In this document: one piece after another, positions 36,735 to 44,509 of the stretch
How positions within the stretch are numbered: position 1 is the stretch's first letter
Layout of the letters: each line of letters opens with the position of its first letter
IMG/VR virus record: IMGVR_UViG_3300046506_000050
Location: 1-46,947 of that record
Length of the DNA stretch: 46,947 nucleotides
Reading direction: 5' to 3' (one strand)
Source: a virus
Notes under the pieces: model-generated
The model's database searches: none
Seen by the model: only the letters and a program-made list of their open reading frames with translations
What the model was told of the DNA's origin: nothing
Position numbers and translations under genes: made by a program

Positions 36735-38260
36735 TGAAGCTGATGGACCGCTACCGGGAGTTGGTCCCTGACCGGGACCCGTACTACCGGCGAGCCCAGG
36801 CGTGCGCAGCGCTGACTGTGCCGTCTGTGTGCCCACCTGATGGGCAGACTCCGCAACAGATTCTCCCCCAGACGTACTCGTCCTTTGGACACCGGGCGTC
36901 CACGAACGTTGCCTCGAAGCTCATGATGGCGTTCATGCCTCCCGGCGATTCCGCATTCAACCTCGAAGCGTCCACGCAGGCACTGCTGAAAGAGGGTGTC
37001 CTGTCGCCGCCCCCGAACATCATCAAGGGCCTGGCGCAATGCGAGCAACTCATCAACGCGAAGATCGAAGCACTGAACTGGCGTCGTCAGACGTTCCTGT
37101 CGCTGCTCCATCTGATCGTGGCTGGGAACGTCGCTGAGTACATCCAGCCTGACGGCAAGCTCAAGTTGTTCCGCCTCGACCAGTTCGTGGTGGTTCGTGA
37201 CAACGACGGGAAGGTCCTCGAACTCGTGATGGCTGAGAAGCTACGCGTGCGAGGGTTGACCCGTGAACTCCAAGCGCTCACTTCGAAGAAGGAGCACGAA
37301 GAGGTCACGCTGTACACCCGCTTCGAATACAAGGACGAGAAGTCCTATGCGGCTCACCAGGACCTGGACGACAAGATCGTCAAGCCCTACGTTGTGTACA
37401 ACGGCATCATGCCCGCGACTGCACTGGCGTGGGAACTGGCCCCCGGCGAGTCCTATGGACGCTCACACGTCGAACAGAATTACTCGGACCTCCTGGCGCT
37501 CGACAAGACCTCCCAGCAACTGCTGGAGTGTGGGGCTGTCGCTGCGCGGAACCTGATCTTCGTCGCACCGAACGCAGCTGGAGGTAACCTCCGCAAGCGC
37601 ATCATGGAAGCCCGCAACGGCTCCGTGCTCTCGGGACGCGGAGGTACTCAGGGTGACGTCCAGCCGTTCCAGTTCAACAACGCGAACGCGATGCAATCGC
37701 TGAACGTCGAGAAGAACGATTTGAAGCAAGACCTGGCTGTGGCCTTCTTGCTGACGAACGACCTTCGACGCGACGCGGAGCGCGTGACGGCCTACGAACT
37801 TCAGATGCTTGTCTCCGAAATCGAGCAGGGCTTGGGTGGGGTCTATTCCTACCTCGGCCCCGAGATGATCGGGTGGCGGCTGAAGAAGCTGGTGGCGCAG
37901 ATGCAAGCCAAGAGCGAACTCCCCGACTTGGGTGACGGCTCCACTCAGATCACCGTGACCACTGGTCTCGCTGCGCTGGGCAAGGACGCCAAGCTGAAGA
38001 AGGTTCAATCGTTCTTCTCTCTGCTGAACACGACGCCTCAAGCGTTCCAGGAACAGGCTGCTCAGTACGTCAAGTTCGACACGATCCTTACGCCCGCTGC
38101 TGCGGCCCTGGGCTTCCCCGAGTCCATCAAGACTGCGGACGAAGTCGCACAGGAACAGCAGGCGGCTCAACAACAGCAGATGCAAGCTGACATGGCGGCC
38201 CGTGCGGCTGGCCCTGTGGCTGGCGCTGTCGCACAGAACGCAATGCAACCCGCTCAATGA
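36734..38260 (+). CDS. Portal (head-tail connector, gp8-like)
   Basis: The 508-residue portal (T7 gp8 is 536) starts MKLMDRYRELVPDRDPYYRR and contains NVASKLMMAFMPPGDSAFNL, FVVVRDNDGKVLEL, SYGRSHVEQNYSDLLALDK and a Gln-rich C-terminal helix (QEQQAAQQQQMQADMAARAA), all in the order seen in T7-type connectors. It forms the ring through which DNA is packaged and ejected. ATG 36734 overlaps the previous stop (TGATG); TTG 36731 would add one residue. Confidence 0.95.
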   Translation: MKLMDRYRELVPDRDPYYRRAQACAALTVPSVCPPDGQTPQQILPQTYSSFGHRASTNVASKLMMAFMPPGDSAFNLEASTQALLKEGVLSPPPNIIKGLAQCEQLINAKIEALNWRRQTFLSLLHLIVAGNVAEYIQPDGKLKLFRLDQFVVVRDNDGKVLELVMAEKLRVRGLTRELQALTSKKEHEEVTLYTRFEYKDEKSYAAHQDLDDKIVKPYVVYNGIMPATALAWELAPGESYGRSHVEQNYSDLLALDKTSQQLLECGAVAARNLIFVAPNAAGGNLRKRIMEARNGSVLSGRGGTQGDVQPFQFNNANAMQSLNVEKNDLKQDLAVAFLLTNDLRRDAERVTAYELQMLVSEIEQGLGGVYSYLGPEMIGWRLKKLVAQMQAKSELPDLGDGSTQITVTTGLAALGKDAKLKKVQSFFSLLNTTPQAFQEQAAQYVKFDTILTPAAAALGFPESIKTADEVAQEQQAAQQQQMQADMAARAAGPVAGAVAQNAMQPAQ

Positions 38261-39060
38261 CCGACACAACGCAAACCACCAACACCCCTGCAACCGAAGT
38301 AGCAGCCCCCGCGACGCCCGCACCGGACACCCCGGAATACGTGGCGCTCATGGCGGCTCGCGCAGACCAAGGCACGGTGACACCGGACCTGACCAAGACT
38401 CCTGAGACCCCCGAGGTCAAGAAGGAACCCGTGGTCGATCCCAACGCACCGACGCCGAAGCTCACGGATGAACCGCCGAAGACTGGCGAGGACGACCCGA
38501 ATGCACCTGAGAAGAAGCCCGAAGGCGAAGCGGACACCCCGCCTGCCTACGACTTCAAGAAGGGCTTCGAGGACGGCTCGGTGGTCGAAGCGTTCAACGC
38601 AGAGAAGACTGACCCGGCTCTGCTGAACACCTTGGCGAAGGCCCTGGGCATCCAGCCCGAGCAGGCGCAGTCCATGGTGGACCAGTTCAAGATGGGCCAG
38701 CAAGCGCTGGTTGCGCAGTCGGAAGCCAAGCTGTTCGAAGCGGCTGGTGGTAAGGCTGAGTTCAACGCGATCATCGCGTGGGGCCAGAAGAACCTCCCGG
38801 CTGACCAGAAGGCGTTCTACGAAGGTCTGCTGAACGGGCCTGATGCAGAGTCGGCTGTGCAAATCCTGAAGCAGAAGATGGCCGCTGGCAGTGACCCCTC
38901 GCTGGTGAACGCCAATGGCGCTCGCCCTGGTGGTCAGGTGTCGGCATTCCGTGACCAAGCAGAGATGGTCGCAGCGATGCAAGACCCGCGCTACCAGCAG
39001 TCGGAAGCGTACCGTCAGGAAGTCGCTAACCGTCTCCGCGTCTCCCAGTTCCGCATGTAA
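38257..39060 (+). CDS. Capsid assembly scaffold (gp9-like)
   Basis: The 267-residue protein (T7 gp9 is 307) is acidic and Pro/Thr/Glu-rich in the first 100 residues, then helical (LAKALGIQPEQAQSMVDQFK), and ends QEVANRLRVSQFRM with a basic end that can bind the capsid protein. This layout fits T7-type scaffolding proteins that guide prohead assembly and leave before maturation. Overlaps are ATGA with the portal and TAATG with the next gene. Confidence 0.9.
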   Translation: MTDTTQTTNTPATEVAAPATPAPDTPEYVALMAARADQGTVTPDLTKTPETPEVKKEPVVDPNAPTPKLTDEPPKTGEDDPNAPEKKPEGEADTPPAYDFKKGFEDGSVVEAFNAEKTDPALLNTLAKALGIQPEQAQSMVDQFKMGQQALVAQSEAKLFEAAGGKAEFNAIIAWGQKNLPADQKAFYEGLLNGPDAESAVQILKQKMAAGSDPSLVNANGARPGGQVSAFRDQAEMVAAMQDPRYQQSEAYRQEVANRLRVSQFRM

Positions 39061-39254
39061 TGCAAACCCAAATCGAAAAGGACGTAGCTGCGCTCTCGGC
39101 GCTGGCGAACACGTCTGTCAACGCGATCATCACTGCGAGCCCCGTGCTTTCCGCCGCCCTGGCGGGAGCCAACCTCGCAGCGACGCGTGACCAGGTTCAG
39201 ACCATCTCGAATGAAGTCCGCTCGACGGGCACACAGACGACCGGCTGGACGTAA
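39060..39254 (+). CDS. 64-residue helical protein between scaffold and capsid
   Basis: Ala/Thr-rich helices (ALSALANTSVNAIITASPVL; AALAGANLAATRDQVQTISN) suggest a small virion or assembly protein. It overlaps the scaffold stop (TAATG). The tRNA gene follows 10 bases later. The family is unknown. Confidence 0.68.
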   Translation: MQTQIEKDVAALSALANTSVNAIITASPVLSAALAGANLAATRDQVQTISNEVRSTGTQTTGWT

Positions 39255-39264
39255 CCGCTTCAAT

Positions 39265-39339
39265 TCCCGAGTAGCTCAGCGGTAGAGCAGCGCACTGTTA
39301 ATGCGTTGGTCGCAGGTTCGATCCCTGCCTCTGGAGCCA
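39265..39339 (+). tRNA. tRNA-Asn (anticodon GTT), CCA encoded
   Basis: A full cloverleaf fits: acceptor TCCCGAG/CTCTGGA (one C-U mismatch), D-arm GCTC-AGCGGTA-GAGC, anticodon arm GCGCA-CTGTTAA-TGCGT with anticodon GTT, variable loop TGGTC, T-arm GCAGG-TTCGATC-CCTGC, discriminator G and encoded CCA. It stands between the scaffold block and the capsid gene on the same transcript. Processing by host RNase P and 3' enzymes would cut the capsid messenger free. Confidence 0.93.
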
Positions 39340-39354
39340 AGTTTCAAACCCTCC

Positions 39355-39375
39355 GGGACCCCATTCGCGGGTCCC
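39355..39375 (+). other. Hairpin in the capsid gene leader
   Basis: GGGACCC-CATTCGC-GGGTCCC, seven pairs, between the tRNA and the capsid start. After tRNA removal it would be close to the 5' end of the capsid messenger, where it could stabilise it. No T-run follows, so it is not a terminator. Confidence 0.6.
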
Positions 39376-39405
39376 AAAACTCCTTCTTTAAAAGACCTCA
39401 TCTAC

Positions 39406-40398
39406 ATGACGTTTTCCGCAAATGCCGGTTCGCCGGTAGCCTTCGGCACGGGCCAATCGAGCCCGGCTGATGACCGCTCGCTGTTCCTCAAGATGTTCTC
39501 GGGTGAAGTGCTCACGGCATTCACCGCTGCAACCGTGACCAAGGGCAAGGTCCGCGAGAAGAACATCACGTCGGGTAAGTCGTACCAGTTCCCGAAGACT
39601 GGCACCTCGATGGCCGAGTACCTCCAGCGCGGCCAGGAGATGATGGGCAATCCGTTCGCTACCGGCGAAGTGGAAGTGACCATCGATGCTCCGATGGTGG
39701 CTCACCACGCTCTGTGGGACTTCGACCAAGCAATGTCGCAGTTCGACGTGCGCGGCCCGATGACCGCAGACATGGGTCAAGCCCTGGCTCGCATGTACGA
39801 CCAGAACAACTTCCGTCAGATCGCACTCGCTGCGCGTACGGCTGCTGTGGGTCCGTTCCCTGGCGGTAACCGTATTGTGAACGCTGGCCTCCTGGCTACG
39901 GGCGCAATCGACGGCACCGTGTGGCTGGCTCAGATTCGCCAAGCGAAGCTGGCGCTGAAGGCCAAGAACGTGCCGGATGGAGTGACCCTGTACGCGGCTG
40001 TGCCGTACGCAGTGTTCGACGCGATCAAGTACGCGCGTGACGCCACGTCGGGTCAGTTCCTGAACCTGCAAGCGCAGATTCAGATGGCGTCGGCTGGCTC
40101 GGGTATGGCAGTGACGGAGTCGATTCGCTTCGAAGGCGTGACGGTCATCCCGTCGAACCTGATCCCGAACGTCAACTCGACGGCAGACACGGCAGTGTTC
40201 TCGAAGTACCGTGCTGACTTCTCGAAGACCACGGGTCTCATGTGGGCTGCGGACGCTGTCGCGGTCCTGACGCTCATGGGCATCTCGACGGAAACCTTCC
40301 GTGACGTTCGTCGTCAGGAAGACTTCATCGTTTCGAAGCAAGCGGTCGGTCACGGCACGCTGCGTCCGGAACTGGCAGTCGAGTTCGCTACGGCGTAA
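39406..40398 (+). CDS. Major capsid protein (gp10A-like)
   Basis: The 330-residue protein (T7 gp10A is 345) starts MTFSANAGSPVAFGTGQSSP and contains LFLKMFSGEVLTAFTAATVT, then GKSYQFPKTGTSMAEYLQRG and VTIDAPMVAHHALWDFDQAM, typical of the HK97-fold capsid of T7-like phages. ATG 39406 is taken because upstream in-frame codons lie in the tRNA. The gene is isolated from its neighbours by a tRNA before it and a structured RNA plus terminator behind it, suited to high, separate expression. Confidence 0.95.
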   Translation: MTFSANAGSPVAFGTGQSSPADDRSLFLKMFSGEVLTAFTAATVTKGKVREKNITSGKSYQFPKTGTSMAEYLQRGQEMMGNPFATGEVEVTIDAPMVAHHALWDFDQAMSQFDVRGPMTADMGQALARMYDQNNFRQIALAARTAAVGPFPGGNRIVNAGLLATGAIDGTVWLAQIRQAKLALKAKNVPDGVTLYAAVPYAVFDAIKYARDATSGQFLNLQAQIQMASAGSGMAVTESIRFEGVTVIPSNLIPNVNSTADTAVFSKYRADFSKTTGLMWAADAVAVLTLMGISTETFRDVRRQEDFIVSKQAVGHGTLRPELAVEFATA

Positions 40399-40401
40399 GT
40401 C

Positions 40402-40547
40402 GTTTAAGAGTGAATGCGCAGACTGATGCGCAATGAAAAAGGCAGCGTAGTAATACGGTAGGCGAGGACGCCCGAGACACCCTCATCCGAAAGGACGTTG
40501 AAGCTCTAGCCCCGTATGTCGGAGTTCAGTACCGACCACTCTTAAAA
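40402..40547 (+). ncRNA. Cloverleaf-like structured RNA after the capsid gene
   Basis: A nine- to ten-pair stem TTAAGAGTG/CACTCTTAA (40404/40537) encloses three arms. TGCGCA-GACTGA-TGCGCA is at 40415-40432. ATACGG/CCGTAT (40453/40512) contains GGCG-AGGA-CGCC (40461-40472) and TCC-GAAA-GGA (40486-40495). GTCGG-AGTTCAGTA-CCGAC is at 40518-40536. The last arm abuts both the previous arm and the closing stem, as the T-arm does in a tRNA. It is not a tRNA and fits no class I recognise. It precedes the terminator. Confidence 0.6.
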
Positions 40548-40552
40548 ACCCC

Positions 40553-40592
40553 ATGGGGATCACTAGAACTTTCTGGTGGTCCCCATTTTTTT
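40553..40592 (+). terminator. Strong rho-independent terminator after the capsid gene (T-phi-like)
   Basis: ATGGGGATCAC pairs with GTGGTCCCCAT (one G-U wobble), extended inward by TAGA/TCTG, and is followed by TTTTTTT. It has the position and form of the T7 late terminator T-phi behind gene 10, which lowers expression of the tail genes relative to the capsid. Confidence 0.9.
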
Positions 40593-40613
40593 CAACATTT
40601 TCCGTAATCTCCC

Positions 40614-41195
40614 ATGGGCGCAATGACTCGGCTTCAAGCCGTCAACCGGATGCTCGAAGCAGTAGGCGAATCCGTCATCCTGGTCGAAGTGGCCGGGGCG
40701 GGGGATTACGCAAACTGTTCCAGCATCATCGATCAAGTTACCTCCGATCTTCTCGCAAAGGACTGGGACTTCAACACCGAGGTCCGCACGCTCACGCCTG
40801 CAACAGACGGCACTATCGTAGTGACGCCTGAAGTCCTGAAGATCGACCCGGTGGACCCGTATGCAAACTACGTGGAACGCTCGGGCAAGCTCTACGACAA
40901 GGGCAACAACACGTTCGTCTTCACGCAGTCCGTGGACGTCAATGTGACGCTCCTGTTCTCCTTTGAGGACTGCCCGTACCACGTCCAGCGAGCCATCGCT
41001 GCCACGGCGACTCAGCGCTACCAGCGCAACTACGTCGGCTCAGCAACGGCTGACAAGTTCATCACCGAGGATCGCTACGAGGCAGGCGCTGACGCAGCGG
41101 ACGCGGAGTCCACCGTGGATGACTACAACATCTTGGACAACCCCGACTTCCACTGGCTCCGTCGTCGCACCTTCAATAACGGCACAATCAATTAA
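40614..41195 (+). CDS. Tail tubular protein A (gp11-like)
   Basis: The 193-residue protein (T7 gp11 is 196) has TRLQAVNRMLEAVGESVILV near the start, then DLLAKDWDFNTEVRTLTP and PYHVQRAIAATATQRYQRNY, the pattern of the T7-type adaptor ring below the portal. ATG 40614 or 40623 could be the start. Its TAA overlaps the ATG of tube protein B. Confidence 0.92.
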   Translation: MGAMTRLQAVNRMLEAVGESVILVEVAGAGDYANCSSIIDQVTSDLLAKDWDFNTEVRTLTPATDGTIVVTPEVLKIDPVDPYANYVERSGKLYDKGNNTFVFTQSVDVNVTLLFSFEDCPYHVQRAIAATATQRYQRNYVGSATADKFITEDRYEAGADAADAESTVDDYNILDNPDFHWLRRRTFNNGTIN

Positions 41196-43519
41196 TGCCC
41201 ATTGATTCCATGCTGCAACCCCGCGTTGGGTCGCTGCACGCAGGGGTGAGCCGTCAGGCCCCCTTGCTCCGCTCGCCATCGCAGATGGACGAGATCATCA
41301 ATTACCTGCCCTCGGTGGACATCGGGGGTCTCGCGGATCGTGTGGGGTCCTCGTACATCGCGGCGCTCGGCGCTGGGCAGTACAAGACCAACAACAACTT
41401 CATGTTCCGCACGACGGACATGCAGCGCTGGGTTTTCCTGTCGCTACTCGGTGGCGGCTTCGAGGTACGTAACCTCTCCAACGGCACACTCGCTTCTCTG
41501 ACAGTCGGGCCGTGGGCACAGAACTACATCAACGGTGCGCCACAACTCAAGACGCTCCAGATCGCGGACACGGTGCTCCTGCTGAGCACGGCGACTCCCG
41601 CACAATGCATCAGTACCGCTGGGACCCCATCGGCCTCACGGGCCTACTACTGGGTCCGTAAGCTGTCCTCGGTGTCCCAGAACTTCTACGTGAACACTTC
41701 GACCGGCAGTGCCTCGTTCAACTACGACGGCAGTGGCGGGGCGAAGACGCGCGAGTGGGTCGCCCAGGGTCTACAGGCTGCATGTCAGGCTTCCCTGTCG
41801 GGTGTGACCATCACACGCGTCGGCTCGCTGCTGCGCTTCACTGGTGACCCTGCGCTGATCGCTTCGCTCACTGGTGGCAACGACTGGGACGAGACGGCCT
41901 CGGTGGTCATCAAGGGGCGCGTGACGAACCTGACCGACTTGCCGTCCACCGGATTCCACGGCGAAGCCCTGCTGGTCGATCTAGGTAACGATGACGCGAA
42001 GTCGTCGTACTGGGTCTCCTACGATAAGACCACGAACTCCTACAAGGAGACCTCGTACCTGGACAACTTCGTGTCCACTGCATCATGGGTTCAAGGCTCG
42101 ATGCCAATGCGGCTGCACCAGACGGGCGTCAACAGCTTCGAGCTACAGCCCGTTGACTGGGTGGTCCGCAAGACCGGCGACGACACCAGTAACGCTCCTG
42201 CGCCGTTCAGTGGTCAAACGATCACGGACATGGCGCTGTGGAAGGGCCGCCTGTGGTTCGCATCGCAGGACTGGGTGGTGGGCTCGCAGCCCGACGACCT
42301 CTTCAACTTCTGGCAGGACTCTGCGCGGGAAGTGGTGGCATCCGATCCAGTCAAGGTGCAAGCCGAGGCTGACCTGGGTGGCGTCCAGCACATCATGTCT
42401 TTCCGTGACAACCTCATGGTGTTCCTGCCAGGGGCTCAGGGAAGCATCGACGGCTCACAGCCGGTGAAGCCTGACACTGCGGCGCTCGGTATCTCGACGC
42501 GCTACACGGTTGACCCGACCTGCGTCCCGGTGGTCCTTGGCGACGTGGTGCAGTACACGGGCACGCAGGAAGGTCGCTCGGTTCTCTGGGAATACCAGTA
42601 CATGCAGGCGTCGGAGAACAACTCCGCGACTGACCTGAGCAAGCATGTGCCGCGCTACTGCCCCGGCAGTGTTCAGCGTCTCGCTGGTTCGGCGCAAGCT
42701 GGTCGAACGTTCCTGTGGACTCCACTGGCTCCCGACACGCTGTACGTGCAGACCTCCTACTGGCAAGGCAACGAGCGCAAGCAGAACGCCTGGTCGAAGG
42801 TACAGTTCTCCCAGATCACGTACATCTGGAACCACTGGGTTAGCGATGGCCTCCTGTACGTCCTCGGGACGCTCGGGGGCTACCTGGCTCTCTTCTCGGT
42901 TCCGGTTGATTCGAACCTGGGCGAGAACCCGCAATCCGACTGCCGTATGGACTTCAAGACCCCGGTGCAAGTCACCTGGAACGTCACGCGTAATCGCAGC
43001 GAAGTCATCCTGCCCACGGGCTACTACCAGGCCACGGGCCTCGTGATCCTGGAGCCCACATCGGGCGGCTGGTGGCGCGAGCACAACGCTACGGTGGTGT
43101 ATGACGGAACGCAGTGGCTCTGCTGGTTCACCGAACAGGTGGACACGAGCAAGCAGTACCTCATCGGTCTGCGCATGGCACGGTCATTCCGACTCTCTCC
43201 GTTCTATCCGACCAACGGCGACAACCAGACGCCCCTCGGGCGGCTCCAGGTCCACAAGGTCTACCTCGACTGCCTGATGGCTGGCGACTTCACAGCGACC
43301 GTCACACGGGCTGACCGTCAGGCTATGGTGGCCCAGCTATCGCCCCGCACCATCGGGACGGCACTGGACCCCGTGACCGGCGCGAACACCCAGTACGGTA
43401 TTCCCTTCAACGCCAAGGGCGACAAAGCATCCCTGACCATCTCCGCGACCACCACGTCGCCCATGATCGTCACGGGGTACACACTCGCCGCACGGTACTC
43501 CAACCTGTTCGCAAATTGA
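41195..43519 (+). CDS. Tail tubular protein B (gp12-like nozzle)
   Basis: The 774-residue protein (T7 gp12 is 794) forms the nozzle of the short tail. It begins MPIDSMLQPRVGSLHAGVSR and contains GKLWFASQDW-like GRLWFASQDWVVG near 345, VKVQAEADLGGVQHIMSFRD, and a beta-rich C-terminal half with GDFTATVTRADRQA. It is collinear with gp11-like and gp13-like neighbours. Its TGA overlaps the TTG start of the next gene. Confidence 0.94.
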   Translation: MPIDSMLQPRVGSLHAGVSRQAPLLRSPSQMDEIINYLPSVDIGGLADRVGSSYIAALGAGQYKTNNNFMFRTTDMQRWVFLSLLGGGFEVRNLSNGTLASLTVGPWAQNYINGAPQLKTLQIADTVLLLSTATPAQCISTAGTPSASRAYYWVRKLSSVSQNFYVNTSTGSASFNYDGSGGAKTREWVAQGLQAACQASLSGVTITRVGSLLRFTGDPALIASLTGGNDWDETASVVIKGRVTNLTDLPSTGFHGEALLVDLGNDDAKSSYWVSYDKTTNSYKETSYLDNFVSTASWVQGSMPMRLHQTGVNSFELQPVDWVVRKTGDDTSNAPAPFSGQTITDMALWKGRLWFASQDWVVGSQPDDLFNFWQDSAREVVASDPVKVQAEADLGGVQHIMSFRDNLMVFLPGAQGSIDGSQPVKPDTAALGISTRYTVDPTCVPVVLGDVVQYTGTQEGRSVLWEYQYMQASENNSATDLSKHVPRYCPGSVQRLAGSAQAGRTFLWTPLAPDTLYVQTSYWQGNERKQNAWSKVQFSQITYIWNHWVSDGLLYVLGTLGGYLALFSVPVDSNLGENPQSDCRMDFKTPVQVTWNVTRNRSEVILPTGYYQATGLVILEPTSGGWWREHNATVVYDGTQWLCWFTEQVDTSKQYLIGLRMARSFRLSPFYPTNGDNQTPLGRLQVHKVYLDCLMAGDFTATVTRADRQAMVAQLSPRTIGTALDPVTGANTQYGIPFNAKGDKASLTISATTTSPMIVTGYTLAARYSNLFAN

Positions 43520-44025
43520 TCCTAGTCCCTGCTCACGAGCATCACATCCGAGTCCTCATGGACAACCTCCGCTTGGAGGACCGGCAAGAGATTGACCTGT
43601 GCCTCGAAGGCTCGGGCCTCGACCCGGTCGATGCGGTGCTCGAACAGTGGCGGGTCGCAGACATTTGCGAAGCGATCCTCACCGACTCTGGTGCGGTCGC
43701 TGGAGTCTGGGGCGTCCACAAGAATCCGATGATGCCCACATGCGGTCTCATCTGGATGCTGGGGACGCCCTTGCTCCCCTCCGTTACTGTCCCATTCCTG
43801 CGTGAGTGCCCGAGAGCTATCGGACGCGCTCACGCTCTCTACGAGGTTCTCGCCTGCACAGCATGGCGTGAGAACTCCCTTCACCTTACCTGGCTGGACT
43901 GGTGCGGCTTCGGTCGCCTCGATCCCGGCTTTGGTCATTTCATAGCATTCACATATGTGCGGCCCACTGGCAGTACCACTGATTATGCTGGCGGTGACTG
44001 CGGCCTCGGCGGCAGTACAGCATAA
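43516..44025 (+). CDS. Internal virion protein gp13-like (acetyltransferase-like fold)
   Basis: The 169-residue protein stands between the tube protein and the gp14-like gene, as T7 gp13 does. It carries the DUF2833-like pattern (HHIRVLMDNLRLEDRQEIDL; ILTDSGAVAGVWGVHKNPMM; GLIWMLGTPLLP; LTWLDWCGFGRL). The start is TTG 43516 in a TTGA overlap. In T7, gp13 is not needed for a stable particle but is needed for infectivity. The last 71 bases overlap the gp14-like gene. Confidence 0.82.
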   Translation: MILVPAHEHHIRVLMDNLRLEDRQEIDLCLEGSGLDPVDAVLEQWRVADICEAILTDSGAVAGVWGVHKNPMMPTCGLIWMLGTPLLPSVTVPFLRECPRAIGRAHALYEVLACTAWRENSLHLTWLDWCGFGRLDPGFGHFIAFTYVRPTGSTTDYAGGDCGLGGSTA

Positions 44026-44509
44026 CCAACAGAACAAGGCGATTGAAGCGCAGCAAGACGCTGCGTACAAGACCGCTGTATCGAACGAGATGGCCGTCAA
44101 GGCCAACCAGGATGCAGTAGACACGCAGGCATTCGCGCAGCGCACTGATCGCGCTCGGGAAGCTGCACGTCAACTCGCTATGGCCCGCGTCGTCTCGGCG
44201 CAGGGCGGTGGGTCACTGGCGTCCATGGCAATCAACATCTCAGGCGCAGCGGCTGATGACTTCTCGCGCATCGACGTGAACGCAGACAGCCAGAAGTCCA
44301 CGCTGCTCGGACAGGAAGGCGCGATGCTTCAGAACCTCGACTCTCAGAACAAGGGTTTCGCATTGCAGTCCACAGCGAACAACGTGAACACTGGTCTCCA
44401 GATCGGAAGCGGCGCGGCCTCGGCGGCTGCAAGCGGCTACTCGAATGTGAACCAGGAGTCGCTTGCCAAGAAGTACGGCTACAACCCCTATTTCCAATCG
44501 GGAGCATAA
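43955..44509 (+). CDS. Internal virion protein gp14-like
   Basis: The 184-residue protein (T7 gp14 is 196) begins MCGPLAVPLIMLAVTAASAA; T7 gp14 starts MCW with a similar hydrophobic helix. A long Ala/Gln-rich amphipathic region follows (AIEAQQDAAYKTAVSNEMAV). It is ejected first and is thought to form the outer-membrane pore of the trans-envelope channel. It overlaps the gp13-like gene, and its TAA abuts the gp15-like ATG. Confidence 0.88.
   Translation: MCGPLAVPLIMLAVTAASAAVQHNQQNKAIEAQQDAAYKTAVSNEMAVKANQDAVDTQAFAQRTDRAREAARQLAMARVVSAQGGGSLASMAINISGAAADDFSRIDVNADSQKSTLLGQEGAMLQNLDSQNKGFALQSTANNVNTGLQIGSGAASAAASGYSNVNQESLAKKYGYNPYFQSGA

Noticed and set aside
44250-44275. CTGATGA within the gp14-like gene (and another near 39466 in the capsid gene)
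   Set aside because: Neither is accompanied by GAAA, a UH cleavage site or pairing stems; they encode normal Ala-Asp-Asp residues.
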